Shown piece after piece: positions 1-10,280 of a stretch of 19,172 nucleotides of DNA. The notes under the pieces are model-generated. The model did no database searches, was not told the origin of the DNA, and worked only from the letters and a program-made list of their open reading frames with translations. Both the position numbers and the translations under genes were made by a program. Positions within the stretch are counted from its first letter, which is position 1, and each line of letters starts with the position of its first letter. Origin of the DNA: Acanthaster planci (Eukaryota > Echinodermata > Asteroidea > Valvatida > Acanthasteridae); contig NW_019091454.1 of assembly GCF_001949145.1 (NCBI RefSeq), positions 1,066,204 to 1,085,375 of the forward strand. Reading direction: 5' to 3'.

Positions 1-35
1 ATACCATTCGACCAATCAACAGTCCGTCCACATTA

Positions 36-258
36 ATGGTTCGTAGTTGGGAAGTAGCCGTCGTTTCACGGGTCAATGAACCCTCGCAAACGCTCGTTCG
101 AAGGTTGGTCTATTTACGTGTGCACACGAGGGTTATCGAGCGAGTTCGAAGGAGTTCGAGCGAGTGCGGGGTATTGCGAGACCTCTCGAGCAGTTACGAG
201 ACCCTCGAAAGCGCACGTAAACGGCCGTAAATCCTCGTACTCGCTCGCATTTTCATGG
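36..258 (+). repeat. CpG-rich dispersed repeat, copy A
   Basis: This stretch is far richer in CG dinucleotides than its surroundings and is full of TCGAGCGAG/TTCGAAGG-like motifs. Its start (GTTGGG, then TTTCACGGGTCA and TGAAC) and its end (AGCGCACGTAAA, then CCTCGTACTCG and GGGTA) match the reverse complement of 4336-4550, so the two are copies of one repeat. The short open frames here reflect the high CG content, and I see no protein family in them. Confidence 0.5.
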
Positions 259-2400
259 GTATTTCAATTTAATCATTAGTGTACATCTGGTTCTACATGT
301 ACATCCCAATCCTGACTGTCCTATCTCATCCTGGCCACATTTTATCATCTCCTTAACAATGTTGCTACATTCCAATACTGGCAGACAGTCCTGCATCTCA
401 TTCTGCTTGGATAAGTTCAGCATCCTATCCTAGCTGTTACTTGTCATCCGGTCAGGGTCATCCTTTCTGCACATGCCGACAGTCAGTTTAGCACTGGATC
501 TTCGGTGTAGTTGAGAAGGCATCTCATCCTGCATATTTAGTTTAGGTAAAGGTTACAAATAAGTTAATTAGTTTGGACAACCCTAAAACTTAGAACTGCA
601 CGTATTCGATATATGAATCACTTACAGTACATGTGCATTTCATACTAGGCAATGTAAGTTTTCTTTATGTCATGGAATCTAGATTATACATTCACATGCC
701 TACTGATATGCTGTACGGATTCAAATGGTCACCAAGAAATGTAGTCCTACATACATGGACATGCTGGATACGGGAATTGTATATTTGTATTCCTACAATA
801 AGTAGGAGATTAAACTTTTGGATTCACCAAGGTACATGTAGTTAACATTGACCTCATGCCAGTATGCTGAAAAACTGTAGGGTTAATAATATTGTGAAAA
901 GAGGACAGAGAGTTGAGTTTTGAGGGAATTACCATGCTTGATGGAAAGAGTGTTTTAATACATGAAACATGGTGGAGTCAAACTTGTTTTAAGACTGGTT
1001 TACATCTAGTTTCAGAGAGTCACATTTTCTCACAAATTTTAAATCTAAATTCTCCCAAAATAGGTTAAACGTAACATGAAAGATCAGTTGTATTGAACCG
1101 ATCAATCCCAAAATTTGAAAAAGAGGGGTAGGCCTGTAAGCCGCCACCTAGTAATACCAGTGCAGTTATTGGCACTGTTAATTAGTCATGGTGTAACCCA
1201 GGTTGGATGCTAGTCTAGATTACAGTACGACTAGTGCAGTAAAGAGTCCACCTGCCTGGGCTAGTCATGACCAGGAATACAAGACGAACTCATCAAACTC
1301 GATTCCAATATCATGAACATAATAAACCAAACTTTTGATGATGATGATGAATTTTGATAAAGCATCACTGTCTGACTGTGTCATTGACAATGACAATATT
1401 GACAATGACATCGCCGATTGTTGACATCTGGCATGATGCATTTGTAACTTAAATATTAGGGCCACGGAGGAATCATCCATAGGCCTAGCTAATCCAAGTT
1501 GTTTTACATACACTGTAGGCCTAACAATACCGAATACGTCATGTACGTTAACCTCAATATGGATGTTTTATTTTCTATAGTTAAGGCTAGAGCAAAGGTT
1601 CACACGATAACAAGATCACACACACGTTAGCGCAATACATGATTCCTGATATATCGCACAGGGTGTCCTCAATACACACACTAAAAAGGGTTGGCCCGAC
1701 AACGGAAACGTGTATTGGGTAAACCGCACACAGTATGCCTTCAGTGGTGTCACTGACCTGTGAACGTGAAGCAGGGAAATGCTGCATGCTCGCACACGGG
1801 CACTGCATTCCGTTCACCACAATTACATGCATGTTTGCATGTCTTTGAAATTGTGGCGTACGTGTTAAACCCCTTTTAAATTGAAGAGCCCAATGTTTAA
1901 AAATCTGATCACGATGCACAACAAACTACACTGAGTTGTCCAACGTGCAATGACCCTAAAATAATGCTTACGATATCGATCTGTGCACCCTTGGTATAGA
2001 TATTAATGTCCCCAACGAGCAGTCTGTTCACGAAGAGTGCTGGCTTGATTTGATTCAGCACAACTGATTCACAAAATCTCATGAAATGGGATTAACGGTC
2101 TACCTTTAGTGAAAAAGATATCTCTTGCTGCTCCAAAATGATCTGGATTGCACAGGATCATCAGGAATACTTTCCTGACGGGTCAACGTACAGTACCTCT
2201 CCATACATGGAAAAAGACAACATTAATCCACTGGGGCATCCATCCAGACAAAAAGGAAATTATGCCTGCGCCGCTCTGCTCCAACTTCCACTGCCCCGAT
2301 TTTGTCCACTGGATTTCCCCCTTTCTGCTATCCTAAGTTTCCAAAGTAAGAAAAAGTTTATTGCGCTACGTTGTTGATATTGGAAATTATGCAGTACCGT
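251..2400. other. No gene recognised; AT-rich non-coding DNA
   Basis: I see no recognisable exon here. From 300 to 540 there is a loosely repeated pyrimidine-rich motif (forms of CTCATCCTG near 326, 395 and 524), perhaps an old minisatellite. There is a short GAT run at 1336-1350, and 1379-1410 contains a small palindromic pair (TGTCATTG/CAATGACA) built from repeated ATTGACAATGACA units. A 110-codon open frame on the minus strand (1587-1919) has no family features. Confidence 0.5.
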
Positions 2401-2432
2401 CTTTAGATCTGGATACAATGTAGACCCGTAAA

Positions 2433-2496
2433 CAGGGCCCATTGAATACTCCTCCGTCGTACCAGTAAACAACGGAGGGGTATTCGTTGGGCCCTG
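2433..2496. repeat. 25-bp-stem hairpin with 14-nt loop
   Basis: The left arm 2433-2457 (begins CAGGGCCC, ends CTCCGT) pairs with the right arm 2472-2496 (begins ACGGAGG, ends GGGCCCTG). Only three of 25 positions differ. Two of those become G-U pairs in a plus-strand RNA, leaving one mismatch. The loop is 2458-2471. The size suits a short miRNA precursor or a foldback element; the sequence alone does not decide. It lies inside a 112-codon minus-strand open frame that I consider accidental. Confidence 0.7.
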
Positions 2497-2499
2497 TCC

Positions 2500-2970
2500 A
2501 GACGCAACGTAAGAACAGTACGTACCATGAAGAAACTGAAGAAAGATTTTCTTAGTTTTGGATCGCAAAACCGATTCAGTCCTACTGCGGAAGGCCAATC
2601 GACAACTTAATCGCCCACATTGTGTGAAGGAGATCCTTTGTTTTCTTCAAAATAAAAGCTTTTAATTGAATATACATGTAAACAGGATTGTCAAAAGCAT
2701 AGCTGCCATTTTCTCGTTCTGGATCTGGATCAGCAAGTTCAGACAAAAAAAATTAAGCTAGAAAGTGAGAAATCGTACGTATCAGTCAGAACCACCCAAC
2801 AAAATCTGATTTTCTGGCAATGCATTTAATTTTGGTCGTGTAACGAAATGTAATTGACTCTGAAACAAAACTCAATTTCGCGTATGTTTTGAAAATTTCA
2901 CAAATATTATGTAAAATGGCTTAACTGAACACGGACCTTCATCTCAAACCATGGTACAGTGTAAGAACAA
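2500..2970. other. No gene recognised
   Basis: AT-rich sequence with no ORF, repeat or RNA gene that I can recognise. It ends at the motif cluster beginning near 2973. Confidence 0.5.
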
Positions 2971-2972
2971 GC

Positions 2973-3070
2973 CACGTGGAAGAGGCACGGACTGACTATG
3001 ACCGTACCACAGATCGACCAATCACATACCCGCATAGCACTGACGTCACATAAAATTGATTATGCACGTG
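2973..3070. promoter_or_regulatory. Candidate cis-regulatory cluster: two CACGTG, CCAAT, TGACGTCA
   Basis: Within 100 bases there are two perfect E-boxes CACGTG (2973-2978 and 3065-3070), a CCAAT box (3018-3022) and a perfect palindromic CRE TGACGTCA (3041-3048). bHLH, NF-Y and CREB/ATF factors are the known binders of these words. Read on the minus strand, TGACGT is followed 20 bases later by ATTGG, nearly the spacing seen at 7011-7040. No adjacent exon was identified, so whether this is a promoter or enhancer is unproven. Confidence 0.35.
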
Positions 3071-3079
3071 TAGTTGGGT

Positions 3080-4330
3080 AGGTGATCTGTATTGCGAACA
3101 TTAACGAGGCCTAAAGTCTTTAGGATAAATTAAAGTGTCATTTTTAATTAGAGAGCCAGCTTTGCCTTAATTACGAGTTTCATACAGTTCCCTCTGAATA
3201 AAAACTAATCCACGCCGCGTCTGGGCTTTTCACTGGTACTACATGTACATTCGCTTCCAAAAATTTTTTTAAAAATGAAAAAGAAATAAATTGTTACAAG
3301 AAAAATCCTGCTTGTCAAAAATCAGCTTCTGATGACCAAATGCACGTCCCATCTACTTTAATGTTGTAAATTTGTTTTTAAAAGCCTGTGAAAGTGGCCA
3401 GGAAAAAGCCTCAGTTCAAATTTCCCTGGGCACCCTCACCAAAAGCTAATACATCACATTTCCGACTGAAAAAACTTGGATTTTCACCGTCTGTTGCGAC
3501 GGGCGTAGTCTAGACCTAGCATAAAAATGGAAGAACATGATTCCCCATAATGGAGTCTTCTCATAATCACCTATCTGAAAAGAATTTCCAGGGAATATAG
3601 TCTGCAAATAAACACATAGTTTTGTTTGACACTGCGTTGGCCCGCATGATGCCGTTATTGATTGGTATCCAGTACCAAGACAGAGTGTATACTAGATGGC
3701 TAATCATGCACAGTGGGACCAAATGACATTCAACTTATTTAAGTCCTTGCGTTTTGTTTTGTCAATTATCTGAAATATAACATTCATGACTTATTTATTT
3801 CAGAAGAAAACACAGATATAATAATTAATTTAATTTTAGTTTTAATTACGACATCTACACAACTGCATATTTACAAATTTATTTGCACAGTACATGGTCC
3901 TCAAATCACAGATGTGGGAAATCAGGTGAACTAGAGCAAGTTTTATCTGTTGAAAATCATCATGGCGGCATGGGTAAACAATTTTTTGCTGCGCGACATA
4001 GTAACTATATCAAGCTGTATTCTTTCTACAAAGCCTTTGCACAGTGACATGTGACTCTGGAATACAACTTTAATGAGCGATCGTCCGCGCGACTCCCAGG
4101 TGAATTGTCAACTTTGGTGCATGCGCTGCCATAAATGTAAATGTATTTTGGAAAGTTCGGAAAAGGGGCCTTTTCAGTCAGGAGTGAAAAATACTGCTTT
4201 TAATTTGATAACAGATTTGGACTATTTTCAGCATGATTTTTTTCAGTTCCATGCATTTTAATTTAGAACATTTTTAACTTTCGCCAAGGCCTACGTGTAA
4301 GATAAAGAAACTTGGGCAGTACAGCAGTGA
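3080..4330. other. No gene recognised
   Basis: Non-coding, with strongly AT-rich stretches around 3260-3300 and 3780-3880. I see no ORF with family features, no RNA gene and no clear repeat. An open frame of 62 codons at 4073 has no recognisable domain. Confidence 0.5.
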
Positions 4331-4335
4331 TCTCA

Positions 4336-4550
4336 AGTAAGTACCCTTTCGAGTTCGAGGGAGGTCGTGCGTTTTACGAGCGCTGGCACTCGCCCTATCT
4401 TGCTTAACATTTGCTAGTTCTTACACGACGGACACACTATGGGCGCATGAAGAGCGCACGAAGGAAGAATAAGACTGCAGCAGTATCCCGCAGTCACTGT
4501 TCACTGACCCGTGAAAGTACTCCCATCACCCAACTTGGAACGCTCACAAG
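4336..4550 (-). repeat. CpG-rich dispersed repeat, copy B (inverted relative to copy A)
   Basis: The reverse complement aligns with 36-258 at both ends: TTTCACGGGTCA then TGAAC at one end, and AGCGCTCGTAAA then CTCGAACTCG and GGGTACTTAC at the other. It also shares CGCCCTATCTTGCT with copy C at 10368-10381, in the same plus-strand orientation. The CG-rich composition contrasts with the flanking DNA. Confidence 0.5.
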
Positions 4551-4559
4551 TCCTGCCCG

Positions 4560-5270
4560 TGTGGAATGTCGTTAGTCTGGCACACTGATGATGGCTTAAA
4601 ACCACTCATAACGCAACCACAGCTTCGATCATATAATAGATCGCATTTTATATTCCGCTGGGACATTTTCCTCGACCATGGAATAAAATACCATACAGTT
4701 AAACGTACATTCAAAACAAAAACGATCAAAACGGGCTGCATGAACTTGACTTAACAGAACATAACCACGGTCGGCTTCCCCTCCAAGGTACAAGTTTCGG
4801 AAAACAAAAGTTGTTCTTTCTACACATACACCCACGCACACAAAAAACACATTTTCTGAACGATCTACTGTATAAAAAGTGCCCACACGTCGTGGATCTA
4901 CACACACTGCAAACCCTAATGGATCCTGGCACTGCGCCAAGGCTTGCTGCGCCATTAATTGTGGGTACCAAAATAGACTTGGGATCAAGTTGGTCCTGGT
5001 TCGGTGCGGTCCACCTTTCTTGCGATGTGCATAAGGCCACCGTTAATGCAGTCAATAATACATTCTGTCATTGCTAGTGTTTGGTCAGAAAATTACCTTG
5101 GCCGTATGAAATGCGTTATTTCACTTTATCTATAGCGATATTTTTTTAAGTTGGTGCCCTGATTTTGGAATACAAATTTTAGAAGACGGAATAAAACCAA
5201 AGTATTTCTATGATCTCAAGACAAAATGATGGTCTTCAAGTCGGAGGGAATTAAAATACTATAATTTTTT
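4560..5270. other. No gene recognised; overlapping open frames judged accidental
   Basis: Several frames of 60-119 codons overlap on both strands here (the longest 4629-4988 minus). None shows a domain, repeat or convincing splice context, and the overlap of open frames on both strands argues that they reflect local composition. Confidence 0.45.
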
Positions 5271-5271
5271 C

Positions 5272-5364
5272 TTCAAACAAACAAACAAACAAACAGCCAA
5301 ACAAACTAAAAACACAACAAAACAACAACGATAGGCTGGGGGTTTGAACTCCCCCCCCCGCCCC
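5272..5364 (+). repeat. (AAAC)n microsatellite followed by a poly-C tract
   Basis: Repeated CAAA units run from about 5272 to 5296 and degrade to about 5330. About twenty bases on, a G run (5338-5343) and a run of nine C (5351-5359) flank TTTGAACT and could form a small G/C hairpin. An A-rich simple tail like this can mark the 3' end of a retroposon, but I recognise no element body upstream. Confidence 0.6.
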
Positions 5365-5539
5365 GCTTGTGAGTTTGCTCTTTGTGGTATGTGTTTTTAC
5401 AAATTTTTTTTAAATACCGTAATTTTCGTAAGATAAGCAACAGCTCATACATTGATCCCCACGTCAAAAATGTCCCAGTGGCTTATAATCTGAGTGATTT
5501 ACACTGCAACATTTGAAGAATGAAATCAATCAGTTAACG

Positions 5540-5630
5540 TTGCAGCGAAGTCCGGGCCGCCGCCAACCGCGCCGCGGCCAGTCACGCATGCTAGCGGCGC
5601 AGAACTTCAGGCTCGGGCGACAAGGCGATT
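5540..5630. other. Short GC-rich island
   Basis: About 90 bases of GC-rich sequence containing GGCCGCCGCC and GCCGCGGCC stand out sharply from AT-rich surroundings. A 65-codon plus frame (5513-5710) runs through it, encoding Arg-rich sequence with no family I know. It might be a remnant of an exon, a CpG island or an inserted fragment. Confidence 0.35.
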
Positions 5631-5719
5631 ATGTTTTTGTTGGTCAGCGTTTTATACATTGGCTCTACTCACAAGTTGGAGATAGTGAAAACAGTCGAGA
5701 GACTGCATGAACTCGTAAA

Positions 5720-6260
5720 TGTACCGTAAGTACCGTTCACACCTCACAAATCGTATTGGGTCTGTTCTTTTTTGCCCGTTGTGTAATCCATGTTGTTCAT
5801 CATGTGCTATCGAGAGCCGTACTCTAGAATTTGTCATGGGGTTCAAGTTAATTGCACCATGTCCCCTACACACCAATGGGAATTATAAACCTGTTTTTAA
5901 ATAAATTGTTTAAAATGTGGAATTATGCCAAAAAAATTAAAATATAATTTTGCGTGTATTTTCAGATATATTTCATAACTTTCATGAATGTAAAATTACA
6001 TGTAATTTAATTGATCGAGTAATCTTTTGAAGTTAATCATAAGTTCATGTATCATCCTTAGTCTTAATTTTCATTGATTTATTATTGATCATCTAATCCT
6101 TTTCTTGCTTTTGAAATTGACGAACCAAATCCTCTGATTTTGCAAAAATTTACTTTCCATACATGTATGTTTAAACACTAATCTTTCGTTTTGTGTCCTT
6201 ATTTTTTAGATTTAATATTTCTACATGTTCTAGTAGTCAATCGCCCCTCCAAATGGCTTT
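5720..6260. other. No gene recognised; very AT-rich
   Basis: AT-rich DNA with TACATGTA words near 5998 and 6164. I see no coding or RNA features. Confidence 0.5.
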
Positions 6261-6265
6261 TTTTG

Positions 6266-6393
6266 ATTCAGCGAATAAGCCAATTGATTTCTTATGATTG
6301 ACAGATAAATTTTCCCCATTTTTATATTCAGCAAATAGGCCTATTGATTTTTTGTTGACGGGTAAAATGACCCGAACCTTTCCCCCTTTTTAG
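6266..6393 (+). repeat. 60-bp imperfect tandem duplication
   Basis: ATTCAGCGAATAAGCC at 6266 recurs as ATTCAGCAAATAGGCC at 6326. Each is followed by ATTGATTT, a TTGAC block and a run of C then T. The second copy ends near a CCCCC-TTTTTA-GGGGG mini-hairpin (6392-6411). Confidence 0.6.
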
Positions 6394-6409
6394 GGGGGGG
6401 GTCGAGTTT

Positions 6410-6990
6410 TTATTCATTGAGACATTCAATCAGACAACCTTCAGCATCTCTCTTTTATTAATGTGTTGGCCCTGAAAAGGACCGTTGGGCTTTGGTGGAG
6501 TTAGTAGCCTAATGCTCGCCCTTCGTTCCTGATGACTTCGGGGATAACGTTTTGGATGTGGTTGATGTACCCATGATCATGATGTTCTTGGCGCATGATT
6601 CAACGGTTACTCTACATGTACTGTACATGTAGACAGTAGTACACGTGAACTGATTCTGGAAGTATTGGGGAAGGTGAGCCAGTAAACTAATAAACATATT
6701 ACAAGTGCATAGTTGATTGAACGAAGCTGGCCCAATGAGCCATTCGATCGATGAATTGCATGGTATTTTTATGGTGTCACTAGGTGACCATTGCAAAAAG
6801 CCATAGATGGGCAGGTGGCTCACTGCCAAGAAAGAAGCGTGGGCACGGTGCGCGACCATTGAGGTGAGTTAATGCCCCATATGTGTACCTGGTAACATGA
6901 TGGGCTAGGTGATTGGCCAGCTGAACGACATGAATGCCTAGTATTAACACGTGGGCATCATGTGGCAGGTTTCTCATGTTTGCTGAGCAA
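6410..6990. other. No gene recognised; contains a perfect 10-bp TACATGTA hairpin
   Basis: Positions 6611-6620 (TCTACATGTA) and 6624-6633 (TACATGTAGA) form a perfect stem with a 3-nt loop. A 116-codon minus frame (6509-6859) has no domain I recognise and reads through this hairpin, so I do not call it a gene. Confidence 0.45.
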
Positions 6991-6994
6991 CAGT

Positions 6995-7040
6995 GTTGGC
7001 AAGGCAACCGTGACGTTTAAAATTACAGCTACCCGATTGG
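6995..7040 (+). promoter_or_regulatory. Candidate X-box / CRE / CCAAT module
   Basis: GTTGGCAAGGCAAC at 6995-7008 is one base from a symmetric RFX X-box. It is followed by a CRE half-palindrome TGACGT (7011-7016) and, 19 bases later, by an inverted CCAAT box ATTGG (7036-7040). This order and distance resemble the X1-X2-Y arrangement bound by RFX, CREB/ATF and NF-Y at MHC class II promoters. No transcript start or exon was recognised nearby, so a regulatory role is inference. Confidence 0.35.
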
Positions 7041-7044
7041 TTAT

Positions 7045-8365
7045 TAACCACAATATCCAAAACTTGGACAAATGGTACACATTACAAGTGTGTTGACGGT
7101 AAACCTTTCATAAATACCATTACTTCCAAACATGGAGAAACCGCCACATCGGTATTTTCAACATTTACAAAACTGGGGTAGCATCTTCATCCAGTTTTCC
7201 AGCATTTGTATTGAACATCGATGTCACAGGAAGAGTTTAAGGGTTTGTAATCCTAAATGAAAAAAGGTAAGTCAGCGATAGGACAGCATATATATTATTG
7301 CCACGTCTTTTAAAGCCGCATCTTAAAAAGTTACAATTGACCTTTAGCCTAAATTACTGATTTCGAGCATACAAAAGTCGGTTGAGCACTAACAGTTCTT
7401 TCATAAAAATGGTGCAGGTCACATTTACCACAGTAAATGCTCAGCTTAACTCTAAACTTCCAGGGTGATTCCCGAAAGGACACTTCTCCATTCTTGCAAA
7501 TTCCAGCGGCTGACCGTGTCAAGTGGAATAAATAGGAGACAAGGAAAACCCCAAATGTGATAGGCTCTGGATCATTTTGTGAAACTTTGTGCTTGTTTCA
7601 ACGAGACAGGTTTTGAGTTAATAGAACTATTAAGGCCAAAATGTGGGACATTTTTCATCCTCGATAAATACACGTACATGAATTCCGATATCTTTTCATC
7701 ACTAGACATTTAAAAGGTGAATCAATGAACGTGTGAACATGGTGTCTGTTATTAATTCTTTCAATACCCAGAACATGGAAGTTCAACTCATTTACAGCAT
7801 ACTAGGGGGGCTCAATACCACAAACTAAACCACGTTATGCACTCATACTACTCTGTGGTTCCCTTGCTCCATAAGGATTGTAAGGAATTGACTTACATGT
7901 AACAGTTTTCCCTGTGAGAAGAAAGGCCGACGGAATTTTGAATGCTCTATTAAACGAGCAAAAGTATCCAAAAAAGAGAAGATTTTTCATGTTTTGGAGC
8001 GAAACAGTGGGTTTACAATTACCATGAAATTTGCCGGGCAGCCTGAAAAGAACGTGACAGACAAGAAACCAGGCAAAACCAATCGTTTACGAAAACAGTT
8101 ACACTGTACCCAGAAGACTCGGTCAGATCAACATTTTGTTCTATGCATGAAATCTCTGTAAATTTCCCATGTTTGCACTGTCAGTAAATGCATATTTTAG
8201 GATTAGATATATTTTTCGTAAAAGTTTATTGCCAGGAATTTTTATCCGCTTTTCTCAAATGTTCAGGAGTGCAACTGGGACCTTGGCACTATAAATAATC
8301 TTTTCTACATATAAATTTGCTAGTTCATAATTTTGCAATTCGAAGTATTTTCTGTTGGGTTTTCT
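7045..8365. other. No gene recognised
   Basis: AT-rich non-coding DNA. A segment near 8010-8045 (ending AATTTGCCGGGCA) resembles 9200-9246 (AATTCGCCGGGCA), so the tandem repeat that follows may extend further left in decayed form. A TATA-like CTATAAATA occurs at 8290-8298 without a recognisable gene. Confidence 0.4.
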
Positions 8366-8369
8366 CATG

Positions 8370-8946
8370 TATCGTGCTGGGTCATACGACCAGGGGCCGA
8401 TAAAGTAAATTTAACATTGCTTGCTCGTGTTGTGTGTCTGGTGATGTCAGTTGGGAAAAACAAGAGTGAACAATTGCTTCCTTGTCCCAGGAATGGGAAT
8501 TTTTTTAATCATTTCTCCCAGGAATTTCAAGGAAGAATCAGTAGCACTGAATTTTTTTTCTCGGCGTAGGTCTAAGGGTTGTCGGTTGGTTGTCTATATC
8601 TCCAGTGGATAAATTTGTTCAGGTCAATCAAACTACATGTCGCACCATGTCCACAAAACGTTGTTCGTATAAGTGTGCTTGAGGATGTTTGCATTTACAG
8701 ATACCTTTTCTCATACAAGTTTATATTTTACAGAAGCTTCCTGTCAACTTTCCGTGAAGTGGATACTTCCAATGCGAAAAGCTTTGTCAAATGTGTGAGG
8801 ATTTATCTGGCCACAGGGACACTACTCGCTGTTCGTTGGGAGTTGTGAATTCATTTGCTTCGATTACTGACAGTTTTACAGATGTTTGTTCTCAGTCTCA
8901 CACAGGACTTACAAACATTTCCTTTTAGGCTGTGTGTGTTTTCGTG
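8370..8946 (+). repeat. Tandem repeat unit 1 (about 0.58 kb)
   Basis: The unit starts TATCGTGCTGGGTCAT, then GGGCCGATAAA and AGTTGGGAAAAAC, and later carries AAGTTTATATTTTACAGAA and GTCAAATGTGTG. All these blocks recur in order in the next unit. Divergence is considerable, with indels. Its short open frames are not conserved in phase between copies, so I treat it as non-coding. Confidence 0.65.
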
Positions 8947-9631
8947 GATCGCGCTGAATATGGGCTGATAAATAAGTGAATTTGACACCAGTTTGCCGAC
9001 CGCTTGGTCGTGTATCGTCTAGTTAGGTTAGTTGGGTAAAGCTTGGGTGAAAAATTACGTCCTTGTTCACACAATTTTGAAGGTCAGCATATTTTTTAAA
9101 GAAAATTGAAGACAGGGTCGGCTGCATAAAAAAGTATTCTTCGGAGATCGAAGCCACAGGGTCGATTGGGTGGTTGGTCACCCGTCCACTGAAAAAAAAT
9201 CGTTTCACAACAGTCAACTCCAAGTTTTGCATTAAATTCGCCGGGCATGACACGGTTTCTATAAATTCAACAAATTACGGCTTTGCTTTCTGCCAAAAAT
9301 CCGTTTGCATGATCGAGCAGCTAGGAAAAATAATTACATGTATTTCAAAGAACGGTTTGCAAAATCATATTTGGGGATTGGGTATATTCTTTTTCTTGTA
9401 CAAATTTATATTTTACAGAAACATTCTGTTGGCTTTTGTTTTCGTGAAGAGGCTACTTTGAACGCAAATAGTTTTGTTAAATGTGTGGGGGTTCATCCGG
9501 CCGCTGGGCCACTACTGCTGATTTTTGTTTCCGTTGGAAGTTATTGAATCTTTGTTTAGACCACACACTGCACTTTTGTTCTCACACTGGACACCAAAAT
9601 ATTGTCTGTGAGGCACTGCGTGTTTATTTGT
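8947..9631 (+). repeat. Tandem repeat unit 2 (about 0.69 kb)
   Basis: This unit begins ATCGCGCTGAATATG, GCTGATAAATA and GAATTTGACACCA. It carries the same ordered blocks as unit 1: AGTTGGGTAAAG, AAATTTATATTTTACAGAA, GTTAAATGTGTG and a final CACACTGGAC. It is longer than unit 1 because of insertions in the middle. Confidence 0.65.
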
Positions 9632-9740
9632 GTATCGTGCTGAACATGAGCTGATAAATACATGTATGTGAATTTGACACCAATTTTCCCAGTGCTTATT
9701 CGTGTATCATGTTCGGTGACGCACGCGGGGATTGCGGTTG
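9632..9740 (+). repeat. Tandem repeat unit 3 (truncated)
   Basis: TATCGTGCTGAACATGAGCT followed by GATAAATA and GAATTTGACACCA repeats the head of unit 2 closely. Similarity fades after about 9730, so only the first 100 or so bases are present. Confidence 0.6.
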
Positions 9741-9744
9741 ACTG

Positions 9745-10280
9745 TAAATGGCATGGATTGGTTGGGGCTTAGTGGTCTATCCGGGCTAACCGCAACTGCT
9801 TGTATTGCGTTCTTGCACACACGTTATAGAGAGCATGTCTTCCACTCCCTATACACGCACGCACGCTGTATCGTGTATCGTGTAAACCTTTACTCTGGCC
9901 GTAACTGTATTAAGTCCAGTAAAAGGCGATAAACTGTTGTTAGTTATTAAATAAAGGAAACAAAGATTAAAGGAAAAATAGAGCCAATGTTCGAAGTAAT
10001 TACTTTTCTTATTCGTCCGCATGATTTCATTTTTCAAACAGACAATCTTGCGCTAAATAATACCAACACAAAACCTTAAGGCATGTACATGTGTGCAGAG
10101 TCACACATATGGCAGCACAAAGCTGGTATATTACAGGAAACGATTACTGAATGATGACTCGACAAAAAGATAATCACTACGAATCCACCAGCACCAACGA
10201 TACACCATCTTTCACATTAGTTGGGCCAAATGACAAGCCCCATCATCAATCAGTCAGAGGCGTGTTTGGCAGAGGTCAGC
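9745..10280. other. No gene recognised
   Basis: Non-coding AT-rich sequence with one TACATGT word near 10083. I see no exon, RNA gene or repeat. Confidence 0.45.

Noticed and set aside
1587-1919. 110-codon minus-strand open frame
   Set aside because: No recognisable motif, signal peptide or splice context.
4629-4988. 119-codon minus-strand open frame, with other frames open on both strands
   Set aside because: No family features, and simultaneous open frames on both strands point to local composition.
5338-5359. tRNA B-box-like GGTTTGAACTCC, suggesting a SINE
   Set aside because: No A-box at the right distance upstream, where the (AAAC)n tract lies, and no element body.
8579-9547. Possible paralogous small genes in the tandem units (shared SFVKCV peptide)
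   Set aside because: The similarity switches frame between units and the flanking repeat explains it.
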